Of a DNA stretch of 64,000 nucleotides, positions 34,033 to 42,035 are shown piece by piece. Source of the DNA: Neobacillus sp. DY30 (GTDB lineage Bacteria > Bacillota > Bacilli > Bacillales > Cytobacillaceae); the NCBI RefSeq assembly GCF_030123065.1, contig NZ_CP126093.1, forward strand, positions 934,001-998,000, given 5' to 3'. The notes beneath the pieces are model-generated. The model was not told where the DNA came from. It saw only the letters and a list, made by a program, of their open reading frames with translations, and made no database searches. How positions within the stretch are numbered: the stretch's first letter is position 1; each line of letters begins with the position of its first letter. The translations under genes and the position numbers were made by a program.

Positions 34033-35082
34033 ATGGCAGTTACGATTAAGGATGTGGCAGCAGTTGCGAATGTTGCTCCTTCAACCGTTTCAAGGGTGAT
34101 AGCTGACAGCCCAAGAATTAGTGAAGAGACAAAAATAAAGGTAAAGAAAGCGATGGAGCAGCTTGGATACCATCCAAACTTAAATGCAAGAAACCTAGCA
34201 AGTCAGTCTACACAAGTGTTAGGACTTGTCATGCCAACGTCAAAAGATGTTGGCTTTCAAAACCCCTTTTTCCCGGCCGTTTTACAAGGTATTAGCGAGG
34301 GAGCACGAGAGAAAAATTATGCGTTACAAATGTCGACGGGAAAATCAGAAAAAGAAGTTCTTGATGCCGTTATACAGATGGTACAGGGAAAAAGAGTGGA
34401 TGGAGTTATACTTCTTTATTCTAATGTTGATGATCAGGTTATATCCTATCTAAGGGAGCAAAAATTTCCTTTTGTACTAATTGGGAAGCCTTATATAGAT
34501 ATGGAGGAAATTACTCACGTTGATAATGATAATGTTCGTGCTGCAAAAGAAGCGACTGAATATTTAATCGGATATGGACATGAGAAAATTGGTTTTATTG
34601 GCGGTAGTCCTGAGCTTATGGTTACCGTAGATCGTGTGACGGGTTATCAGCTGGCCTTAAAAAATGCTGGGCAGGAAATCAAAAAAGAATACATGATTCA
34701 TGAGGAGTTTTTAAGAGAAGGCGGTCAGGAAGCCGTTCGTGAATTAATGGCACTTGAGCAGCCTCCTACTGCACTTGTTGTAGCGGATGACTTTATGGCG
34801 CTTGGTGTTCTAAATACCTTGGATGAACTAGGAATTAATGTCCCGAACGACCTGTCTATTGTTAGCTTTAATAATGTACTGCTTGCAGAAATGGCAAGAC
34901 CGCCATTAACCTCCGTTGATATAAATATATTTGAACTTGGCTATCAGGCATCGAAAAACCTAATTGTTATGGTGGAAAATAAGAACGAACCTACGAAGCG
35001 GTTAATCATTTCTCATCAAATCATCGAACGTTTATCATGCACTAAGCCAAATCCAGATAGGATTGGAAAGGATTTAACATGA
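34033..35082 (+). CDS. LacI-family regulator of the maltodextrin genes (MalR-like)
   Basis: 349 residues. The N-terminal helix-turn-helix and hinge (TIKDVAAVANVAPSTVSRVI, then YHPNLNARNLAS) are those of the LacI/GalR family. A periplasmic-binding-like sugar domain with FPFVLIGKP, HVDNDNVRAAKEATEYLI and SIVSFNN follows. The position between mdxG and an alpha-glucosidase, with a four-base overlap to the latter, matches malR in other Firmicutes. It probably represses the operon by binding the GCAACCG-TTTTCGC site at about 30320 and is released by maltose or a maltodextrin. Confidence 0.92.
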   Translation: MAVTIKDVAAVANVAPSTVSRVIADSPRISEETKIKVKKAMEQLGYHPNLNARNLASQSTQVLGLVMPTSKDVGFQNPFFPAVLQGISEGAREKNYALQMSTGKSEKEVLDAVIQMVQGKRVDGVILLYSNVDDQVISYLREQKFPFVLIGKPYIDMEEITHVDNDNVRAAKEATEYLIGYGHEKIGFIGGSPELMVTVDRVTGYQLALKNAGQEIKKEYMIHEEFLREGGQEAVRELMALEQPPTALVVADDFMALGVLNTLDELGINVPNDLSIVSFNNVLLAEMARPPLTSVDINIFELGYQASKNLIVMVENKNEPTKRLIISHQIIERLSCTKPNPDRIGKDLT

Positions 35083-36740
35083 AAAAATTATGGTGGAAAG
35101 AAGCAGTAGCCTATCAAATTTATCCTCGAAGCTTTATGGATTCAAACGGGGATGGAATAGGTGATATTCAAGGGATTATATCTAAATTAGATTATTTAAA
35201 AGAATTAGGCATTGATGTAATTTGGATTTGCCCAATGTATCAATCACCTAATGATGATAATGGGTATGACATTAGTGATTATCAAGAAATAATGGATGAA
35301 TTTGGAACAATGGCTGATTTTGATCAGCTATTACATGAAACGCACCAACGAGGTATGAAGCTTATCCTTGATTTAGTAATCAATCATACAAGCGATGAGC
35401 ACCCATGGTTTATTGAATCCCGATCCTCAAAAGATAGTCCAAAACGAGACTGGTATATTTGGAAGGACGGAAAAGACGGGAAAGAGCCAAATAATTGGGA
35501 AAGTATTTTTAGCGGGTCTGCTTGGGAATATGATGGGCAAACAGATCAATACTTTTTGCATCTCTTTTCAAGAAAGCAGCCTGACCTCAATTGGGAGAAT
35601 AAAGAGGTTAGACAATCCTTATATAACATGGTGAATTGGTGGCTGGATAAAGGAATTGATGGATTTCGTGTTGATGCAATCAGCCATATTAAAAAAGAAG
35701 CTGGTTTAAAAGACATGCCGAATCCTAAGGGATTAAACTATGTTTCTTGCTTTGATAAAATGATGAATGTCGATGGAATTCATACATTTTTAAAAGAGCT
35801 TAAGGAAGAAACGTTTTCTAAGTATGACATCATGACCGTAGGAGAAGCAAATGGTGTAACGGTTGATGATGAAGCTGACTTAGAACAGTGGGTTGGAGAA
35901 GAACATGGTAAATTTAATATGGTTTTTCAGTTTGAGCACCTTAATCTATGGGATGCCGAAGTGAAAAAAGAACTTAATATTATTGAATTAAAAGATGTCT
36001 TAACCCGTTGGCAAAAAGGGCTTGAAGGTAAAGGTTGGAATGCCCTGTTTATTGAAAATCATGATAAAGCACGTGTTGTTTCAACGTGGGGTAACGACCA
36101 AGAGTTTTGGCGCGAAAGTGCAACCGCATTTGGAGTCATTTATTTCTTCATGCAGGGGACGCCTTTTATTTACCAAGGACAAGAAATTGGCATGACAAAT
36201 GTTCAATTTGATTCTATTGATGATTATAACGATGTCTCAGCTAAGAACATGTACAGATTGAAGAAGGCTGAAGGGGTCCCTCATCAAGAGATTATGGAAG
36301 TAATCTGGTCTTCAGGCCGTGATAATTCCCGTACCCCAATGCAGTGGTCAGAAGAAAAAAATGCTGGATTTTCAACAGGTAACCCATGGCTGAAACTGAA
36401 CCCAAATTATAAAACAATTAATGTTTCCTCTCAGGAAAGAGACGCTTCATCTGTACTGAATTTTTACAAAAAGATGATACAGTTAAAAAAGGAAAACGAA
36501 GTATTTACTTATGGTAAGTATGATTTGCTGATGGCGGACGACCCGCAAATCTATGCCTATACTAGAACGTTGAATGATGGAAAGATACTAGTAATGGCAA
36601 ACCTTTCTATTAGTCCAGCAGAAGTTAAGGATGTTAAGCTGGAAAACCACCAACTATTATTAAATAACTATAATCATGATGAGCAAGAAGGGACGCTTAT
36701 CCTACAGCCATATGAGGCAAGAGTTTATCGGATTAACTAG
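35079..36740 (+). CDS. GH13_31 alpha-1,4-glucosidase
   Basis: 553 residues, overlapping the regulator gene by four bases (ATGA). Catalytic residues Asp199 (GFRVDAISH), Glu256 (VGEANG) and Asp329 (ENHDKAR) are in place. Ala200 after the nucleophile marks alpha-1,4-specific members of the subfamily, unlike Val197 of the paralogue at 26692. It should release glucose from maltose and short maltodextrins delivered by the importer. Similarity to the paralogue runs over the whole length (PRSFMDSNGDGIGD, SPNDDNGYDI and NPW blocks), so they arose by duplication and then split substrate preference. Confidence 0.93.
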   Translation: MKKLWWKEAVAYQIYPRSFMDSNGDGIGDIQGIISKLDYLKELGIDVIWICPMYQSPNDDNGYDISDYQEIMDEFGTMADFDQLLHETHQRGMKLILDLVINHTSDEHPWFIESRSSKDSPKRDWYIWKDGKDGKEPNNWESIFSGSAWEYDGQTDQYFLHLFSRKQPDLNWENKEVRQSLYNMVNWWLDKGIDGFRVDAISHIKKEAGLKDMPNPKGLNYVSCFDKMMNVDGIHTFLKELKEETFSKYDIMTVGEANGVTVDDEADLEQWVGEEHGKFNMVFQFEHLNLWDAEVKKELNIIELKDVLTRWQKGLEGKGWNALFIENHDKARVVSTWGNDQEFWRESATAFGVIYFFMQGTPFIYQGQEIGMTNVQFDSIDDYNDVSAKNMYRLKKAEGVPHQEIMEVIWSSGRDNSRTPMQWSEEKNAGFSTGNPWLKLNPNYKTINVSSQERDASSVLNFYKKMIQLKKENEVFTYGKYDLLMADDPQIYAYTRTLNDGKILVMANLSISPAEVKDVKLENHQLLLNNYNHDEQEGTLILQPYEARVYRIN

Positions 36741-36750
36741 CATAAGAAAG

Positions 36751-36785
36751 AAAAAGACGATTTCAACTTTTGAAATCGTCTTTTT
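36751..36785. terminator. Bidirectional terminator between the alpha-glucosidase and AraC genes
   Basis: AAAAAGACGATTTCA-actt-TGAAATCGTCTTTTT forms a long perfect stem with A tract before and T tract after; it lies between two convergent genes. Confidence 0.95.
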
Positions 36786-36798
36786 CGTGTTATTTACT

Positions 36799-37575
36799 TT
36801 ATCCTAATTCCATGCGTCTATATACGCCGGGTGCGATACCGTACTTTTTATGAAAGACCCGATGAAAATAAGGATAGGTGCCAAAACCACATTCCTCAGC
36901 AATTTGTTCTAGTGTCAAGGAGGTGTATTTCATTTGATCAATGGCCGCGGCTAACCGAATTTCAAGAGCATATTCAATGATTGTTTTACCAATAGTGCTT
37001 TTGAAGAGATGAACAGTACGGGAAATGCTCAGTCCTGCATGCTGGGCAACATCCTCTATTTTCAATGCCTGGGTTGCGTGCTCTTCAATGTAACGCATCA
37101 TACGTGTCACTGAATAGGGCCGGTTGAAAGATGGTGCAGTCTCACGAACAGTCCGCTCTAGAAATAAACAAAGCGCTTTAAATAAATAGCTGGCAAGTTC
37201 TTCGTCTTGATTGGAAGCAGGACGGCGTTTTTCCATCATGATTTGGCGCCAAAGAGATAGTAATTTTTCGTCGATATGAATGCGAGAAACATTTTGTTTC
37301 TTATTTCGATCCCACCATTCTTTCACCCAGTTTCCTTCACAAACAAGGTGATAATCCCCGCTAATTTGCCCATCTTCAACGAGCAGTTCATAGTGATCCC
37401 CGGGTTGAATGAATAAAAGGTCTCCTTTTTCAAGATTCATTTTCTGTCCCTTTACCACCACTTCACAATGGCCTTCTGTCTGCAGGCGCAACAAATATGA
37501 GGGGTATCCTGATTTATGTTGTGAGTGATATCCATTTGTATGATAAGAATAACCGCAAAATAAAATATTCGTCAT
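36799..37575 (-). CDS. AraC-family regulator with cupin sensor domain
   Basis: 258 residues. The N-terminal cupin-like sensor (HSGYPSYLLRLQTEGHCEVVV-type start, LEKGDLLFIQPGDHYEL) is followed by a linker and two AraC helix-turn-helix motifs (IEDVAQHAGLSISRTVHLFKS and LEQIAEECGFGTYPYFHRVFHKKYG). It is divergent to the isomerase-dehydrogenase operon at 37696-41472, with the conserved 58-base block between, and is the likely activator of that operon. Two decayed relatives exist in the window: 10100-10400 and 24517-24849. The ligand is probably a sugar. Confidence 0.93.
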   Translation of the reverse strand: MTNILFCGYSYHTNGYHSQHKSGYPSYLLRLQTEGHCEVVVKGQKMNLEKGDLLFIQPGDHYELLVEDGQISGDYHLVCEGNWVKEWWDRNKKQNVSRIHIDEKLLSLWRQIMMEKRRPASNQDEELASYLFKALCLFLERTVRETAPSFNRPYSVTRMMRYIEEHATQALKIEDVAQHAGLSISRTVHLFKSTIGKTIIEYALEIRLAAAIDQMKYTSLTLEQIAEECGFGTYPYFHRVFHKKYGIAPGVYRRMELG

Positions 37576-37585
37576 AATGAATCCT

Positions 37586-37643
37586 CATAAAATAGCAAAA
37601 TAGTAGATGTTTTCATTATATCATCTATGTTTATATGTTGTAA
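37586..37643. promoter_or_regulatory. Divergent operator region, copy B (functional locus)
   Basis: Same 58-base block as 24866-24923 with two differences. TAGATG and CATCTA half-sites (37604-37609 and 37622-37627) form a dyad centred on an A/T-rich spacer. Likely binding site of the AraC-family protein and promoter region for both directions. Confidence 0.65.
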
Positions 37644-37695
37644 AAACCATTATTATGGTATCAAATCAGTAATGTCATTATAAGGAGGGCGTAAG

Positions 37696-38454
37696 TTGAC
37701 AAACATTCCAATTGCATTACAAATGTACACATTGCGAGATGGGAGCGAAAGGGATTTTTCTGGTACATTAAGAAAAGTCAAAGAACTTGGTTTTGATGGT
37801 GTTGAATTTGCAGGTTTTGGAGGAATGTCCGTTCTTGAGGTTAAGGCATTAATAGAAGAAATTGGACTCCAAGCAGTGGCTTGTCATATTCCCCTAAATG
37901 AACTGAAGAATAATTTGTATCAGGTTATTGAAGATCTAAAAACACTTGATTGTCGCTATGTTGTCTGCCCCTATTTAATGCCTGATTCTCGAACCGAGGC
38001 AGACTATAACGCCCTCATTCCATTTTTAGACCATGCAGGTGAGATTTGCTGTAATGAAGGGATTACACTTTGCTATCATAATCACGATTTTGAATTGGAT
38101 AAGTTGTCCGACGGAAAAATGGCACTTGAAACGATATTTGACAAAACACAATCTGAAAATGTAAAAGCTGAGTTGGATGTTTATTGGCTGACAAAAGCAG
38201 GAGAAAACCCAGTCAACTGGATGAAACGTTATCAAAACCGAACTCCGCTTATCCACTTAAAAGACATGACCTTAAATGAAGAAGGATTCTTTGCAGAACT
38301 TGGAACAGGCGGAGTCGATATTGAAGCAATTTTAGATCATGGTGAAAAAGCGGGAGTACAATGGTGGATTATTGAGCAAGATGTAAGCCGTTTAACACCC
38401 TTTGAAAGTATAGAGATTAGTATCAATTATTTAAAACAAAAATTGGAGGGATAA
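37696..38454 (+). CDS. Sugar phosphate isomerase/epimerase, TIM-barrel (AP-endonuclease 2 fold)
   Basis: 252 residues starting at a TTG after GGAGGG. The fold of xylose-isomerase-like TIM barrels is recognisable: DGVEFAGFGG, TLCYHNHDFEL, AELDVYWLTKAGENP, LIHLKDMT, WWIIEQD; the Glu, His and Asp residues of these blocks are the usual divalent-metal ligands. Such proteins epimerise, isomerise or dehydrate keto sugars and inosose-like compounds. First gene of a four-gene operon with only two bases to the next. A broken paralogue lies at 24977-25735. The second barrel protein of the operon (40504) is different, so the two probably act at separate steps. Confidence 0.9.
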   Translation: MTNIPIALQMYTLRDGSERDFSGTLRKVKELGFDGVEFAGFGGMSVLEVKALIEEIGLQAVACHIPLNELKNNLYQVIEDLKTLDCRYVVCPYLMPDSRTEADYNALIPFLDHAGEICCNEGITLCYHNHDFELDKLSDGKMALETIFDKTQSENVKAELDVYWLTKAGENPVNWMKRYQNRTPLIHLKDMTLNEEGFFAELGTGGVDIEAILDHGEKAGVQWWIIEQDVSRLTPFESIEISINYLKQKLEG

Positions 38455-38456
38455 GA

Positions 38457-39488
38457 ATGACTAAATTAAGAGTTGGAGTGATTGGTTGCGGCAGTATTGC
38501 GATTCATCGCCATTTACCTGAATATCTATCAAATAAAAACGTTGAACTAACTGCTGTGTGTGATATCAATGAAGAGCGCGCACAAAACACTGCTGATAAA
38601 TATGGAGCAAAAGCTTTTACAAGCTATGAAGAGTTAATCAGCAGCGGTTTGGTAGACGCAGTCAGCGTTTGTACACCAAATTATCTCCACGCTCCGATTA
38701 CAATCGCTGCTTTAAATGCTGGACTTCATGTTCTATGTGAAAAACCAATGGCCACGTCAAAACAAGAAGCAGAAGAGATGGTTGCAGCAGCAACAGCCAA
38801 TGGCAAGAAGCTTATGATTGCTCATAATCAGCGGTTTGTAGCTTCACACCAAAGAGCACGTCAGTTAATCCAAAGCGGAGAGGTCGGTAAGATTTACAGC
38901 TTCCGTACCGCATTCGGACATGGAGGACCAGAAGGCTGGAGTGTTGATGGCAAAGAAAGCTGGTTCTTTGAGAAAGAAAAAGCATTTGTTGGGGCAATGG
39001 GGGATCTCGGTGTACATAAGACCGATTTACTGCGCTATGTGTTAGGTGAAGAAATTACCGAAGTAGGATCTTTTGTTGAAACAAACGCAAAGGGTTTCGC
39101 AACGGTTGATGATAATGCGGTATGTGTATTAAAAACAGAGAGTGGAATCATCGGAACTCTTGCTGCTAGCTGGGCTTATACAAGCAAAGAAGATAACTCA
39201 ACTATTATCTATGGAGAAAAAGCGATTCTACGTTTGGAAGATGACCCTGTAAATTCTCTTGCCGTTCAATATACAAACGGAGAAATCGTGAACTATCAGC
39301 TCGGCAAAATTCAGTCCAATGAAGCCGGAGGGCAAAATAATTCTCGAGTAATTGATCTGTTTGTAGATGCTTTAATTCAAGATCATGAGGTGCCTGTTAC
39401 CGGTGAAGAAGGCATGAAATCATTGGGTGTTATTTTGGCCGCGTTAGAGTCTAATGAAACGAAGCAAATAGTAAGAGTGAGAAAATGA
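38457..39488 (+). CDS. Gfo/Idh/MocA-family NAD(P)-dependent sugar dehydrogenase 1
   Basis: 343 residues. The Rossmann nucleotide motif GVIGCGSIAIHRHLP stands at the N-terminus, followed by VCDINEERA, the catalytic-lysine motif CEKPMA (Glu95-Lys96-Pro97), and GDLGVHKTDLL with the His/Asp pair of the active site. Family members oxidise a ring hydroxyl of glycosides, myo-inositol or related sugars. It is encoded between a TIM-barrel isomerase and a second dehydrogenase with a four-base overlap, so they are probably used on the same substrate. ThuB and YcjS, which make 3-keto-glycosides, belong to this family. Confidence 0.93.
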   Translation: MTKLRVGVIGCGSIAIHRHLPEYLSNKNVELTAVCDINEERAQNTADKYGAKAFTSYEELISSGLVDAVSVCTPNYLHAPITIAALNAGLHVLCEKPMATSKQEAEEMVAAATANGKKLMIAHNQRFVASHQRARQLIQSGEVGKIYSFRTAFGHGGPEGWSVDGKESWFFEKEKAFVGAMGDLGVHKTDLLRYVLGEEITEVGSFVETNAKGFATVDDNAVCVLKTESGIIGTLAASWAYTSKEDNSTIIYGEKAILRLEDDPVNSLAVQYTNGEIVNYQLGKIQSNEAGGQNNSRVIDLFVDALIQDHEVPVTGEEGMKSLGVILAALESNETKQIVRVRK

Positions 39489-40507
39489 TGAAAAAGCTCC
39501 GTATTGGAATCATCGGAGTTGGCGGTATTGCGTTAGGCCGTCATATTCCTTCATTTTTACAGTTGAAAAATATTTGTGAGATTACTGCTTTAAGTGACAT
39601 AAATGTGGAACATGCTCAGGAAACGGCAGAAAAGTATAATATCTCTCATGTTTTTTCGGATTATCATGATCTTTTTTCAGTGGTTGATGCCGTTTGTATT
39701 TGCACGCCAAATAAATTCCACGCTGAAATTACCATTGCAGCACTTGAAGCGGGAGTACATGTATTGTGTGAAAAACCGATGGCATTACGTGCTGAGGAAT
39801 GTGAAGCGATGATTAAGGCTTCTATAAAGGCAGATAAAGTTCTTGCGATTGCTTATCATTACCGTTTCATGAAGGAAGCGCAAGCCGCTAAGAAAGCCAT
39901 GGAGGATGTAGGTACACCTCTTGTTATAAGGGTACAGGCATTGAGACGACGAAAGGTCCCTGGCTGGGGAGTATTTACCAACAAAGACCTGCAAGGCGGA
40001 GGCAGTTTAATTGATTATGGGTGCCATCTATTAGATTTAGCTTTATGGCTGATGGGGAATCCAAAACATACATTGGTGACAGGCACCACCTATAACACAT
40101 TAAGTAAATTGCCAAATCAAGTGAATCACTGGGGCTCGTTTAACCATGAGACCTTTAATGTCGATGATCATGTGACTGCCTATCTACAATTTGAAAGTGG
40201 TGCTTCCATGTTGTTTGAAACATCATGGGCAGCCAATATAAAGGATGACGCGGAGCACCTTAGCATTTCTGGTGTGGACGGGGGATTAAGTGTTTTCCCA
40301 TTTGAGCTCTATACTACCAAGAACGGAATGCTTTTAAATAGTGAAGCTACATGGCTTCCTGGTGAAGAAGACCCTGGTTTGCAGCAGGCTAGAAACTTTA
40401 TTGAAACATGTCTTGGATTAGATGAACTAGTAGTGAAACCGGAAGAGGCACTTCAAGTTTCGCAGATTATAGATCAACTTTATGAGAGTGGGGGAAATAC
40501 ATTATGA
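39485..40507 (+). CDS. Gfo/Idh/MocA-family NAD(P)-dependent sugar dehydrogenase 2
   Basis: 340 residues, ATGA overlap with the gene before. GIIGVGGIALGRHIP, LSDINVEHA, CEKPMA (Glu96-Lys97-Pro98), and LIDYGCHLLDLALWLMG with the active-site His. It is clearly a different subgroup from dehydrogenase 1, including a NHWGSFNHETFNVDDHV stretch in the C-terminal sheet. Two dehydrogenases in one operon allow an oxidation at one sugar position and a later reduction, so an epimerisation or a redox-neutral route is possible. The next gene overlaps again by four bases. Confidence 0.93.
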   Translation: MMKKLRIGIIGVGGIALGRHIPSFLQLKNICEITALSDINVEHAQETAEKYNISHVFSDYHDLFSVVDAVCICTPNKFHAEITIAALEAGVHVLCEKPMALRAEECEAMIKASIKADKVLAIAYHYRFMKEAQAAKKAMEDVGTPLVIRVQALRRRKVPGWGVFTNKDLQGGGSLIDYGCHLLDLALWLMGNPKHTLVTGTTYNTLSKLPNQVNHWGSFNHETFNVDDHVTAYLQFESGASMLFETSWAANIKDDAEHLSISGVDGGLSVFPFELYTTKNGMLLNSEATWLPGEEDPGLQQARNFIETCLGLDELVVKPEEALQVSQIIDQLYESGGNTL

Positions 40508-41472
40508 AACTAGGAGTTTTTACCGTACTATTTGGAGAAAAGTCATTTGAGGATATGCTTGATAGAGTCAAAGAAGCAGGACTTCATGCAGTTGAAATCG
40601 GTACAGGGTGTTATCCAGGAAACAGCCATTGTGATTTAGAGGGGTTATTAGAGAGTGAAGAAGCTCGTAATCTATATCTTCAACAAGTGGAGAGCCGTGG
40701 ATTAACCATCAGTGCATTTAGTTGCCATGGTAACCCCATTTCTCCTGAAGAGGGTTTCGCTAAAACCTCACATGAAACACTATTAAAAACCATTAAGCTT
40801 GCTTCCCTATTAGGTGTTCCTGTTGTTAACTGTTTTTCTGGTACTGCAGGAGACCATGAAGGTGCAAAATATCCAAATTGGCCAGTAACACCATGGCCAA
40901 ACGAATTTGGTAATGTGCTCAAGTGGCAATGGGAAGAAAAATTAATTCCTTATTGGAAAGAAGTTGGTCAGTACGCGAAGGAACATAATGTGAAAATTGG
41001 GCTGGAGCTTCATGGAGGGTTTTTAGTTCATACTCCATATACCCTATTAAAACTTCGTGAGCAAACATGTGACGCAATCGGTGCTAATTTAGATCCAAGT
41101 CACTTATGGTGGCAGGGAATTGATCCAGTTGCCGCAATCAAAATTTTAGCAAAAGAAAATGCCATCCACCATTTTCATGCGAAAGACACATACATTGACC
41201 AAGAAAATGTGAATATGTATGGACTGACAGATATGCAGCCCTATGGGGAAGTACGAACCCGGGCATGGACATTCCGTTCCGTTGGCTGTGGACATAGTTT
41301 AAAAGATTGGTCAGATATGCTGAGTGCGCTGCGTACGTATGGCTATGATTACGTAGTAAGCATTGAGCATGAAGACCCAATTATGTCTATAGATGAGGGC
41401 TTTCAACGTGCGGTGGCTAATTTGAAATCCGTTTTAATTGAAGAGCCTGTTTCACAAATGTGGTGGGCGTAA
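40504..41472 (+). CDS. Sugar phosphate isomerase/epimerase, TIM-barrel, longer type (IolE/YcjR-like)
   Basis: 322 residues. The xylose-isomerase-like barrel shows metal-ligand blocks VEIGTGCYPG, KIGLELHGGFLVHTP, IGANLDPSHLWWQGIDP, HHFHAKDTYID and YVVSIEHEDP. Proteins of this longer type often follow Gfo/Idh/MocA genes in glycoside 3-oxidation loci and may epimerise or cleave the keto intermediate. Last gene of the operon, followed by a strong terminator. Exact reaction unknown. Confidence 0.91.
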   Translation: MKLGVFTVLFGEKSFEDMLDRVKEAGLHAVEIGTGCYPGNSHCDLEGLLESEEARNLYLQQVESRGLTISAFSCHGNPISPEEGFAKTSHETLLKTIKLASLLGVPVVNCFSGTAGDHEGAKYPNWPVTPWPNEFGNVLKWQWEEKLIPYWKEVGQYAKEHNVKIGLELHGGFLVHTPYTLLKLREQTCDAIGANLDPSHLWWQGIDPVAAIKILAKENAIHHFHAKDTYIDQENVNMYGLTDMQPYGEVRTRAWTFRSVGCGHSLKDWSDMLSALRTYGYDYVVSIEHEDPIMSIDEGFQRAVANLKSVLIEEPVSQMWWA

Positions 41473-41490
41473 AAAAGGTAAAAAAAGGTA

Positions 41491-41526
41491 AAAAACTTAA
41501 GGGGCAGACGCCCCTTAAGTTTTTTA
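41491..41526 (+). terminator. Terminator of the isomerase-dehydrogenase operon
   Basis: AAAAACTTAAGGGG-cagacg-CCCCTTAAGTTTTTT, a long perfect stem with T run, probably bidirectional. Confidence 0.95.
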
Positions 41527-41537
41527 GTTTATGGTTT

Positions 41538-41881
41538 CTAATTTATTACTTTTCGCAAACCTCTCCCAAGGCTTTGTAAGCCAGCGTCTTGGACAAAAGT
41601 AAGTCCATAATTAAAAACCTCTCCATGGATATCATATAATCGGAGCAGCGGTTCACCTAAAATAAAAACAAAAATGGCAATACCTATTCCAAACCAGAAA
41701 TTCAATCCGAATACGGAGTAGGATAACTGCCTGGCCCGCTGTAGTTTTCCTGCACCAAGGTTTGACTTAACATTAACGTTGCCACAATCCCCATGCCCAA
41801 ATGAAGGGCTAACTCAATAAATAGCGGCCAGGTAATACTGAATAAAGTCTGTTCTTGATATTTATTTTGTTGTTCTTCCAC
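41538..41881 (-). pseudogene. MATE-family efflux transporter, internally deleted remnant
   Basis: Minus-strand translation begins at a GTG (41881) after GGAG with VEEQQNKYQEQTLFSITWPLFIELALHLGMG and on through TLMLSQ, the N-terminus of a MATE multidrug/cation exporter. After about 50 codons it jumps to a mid-protein piece (NFWFGIGIAIFVFILGEPLL, RLYDIHGEVFNYGLTFVQ) and then stops. The span is not a multiple of three and well over 300 codons are missing. A large internal deletion plus a frameshift is the simplest reading. Confidence 0.82.
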
Positions 41882-42035
41882 GAAATTCTCCTGATTCTTA
41901 TTATTTAAAAAGTATGATTAATTTTACTCTTATATGGATGAATTAGGAATAGGAAAATGGAAAAATAATAAGATTGTTATAAAGCCATGGATTTGCTATT
42001 TTAAAACTAACACATTACTAAAATGGGAGAAAACC

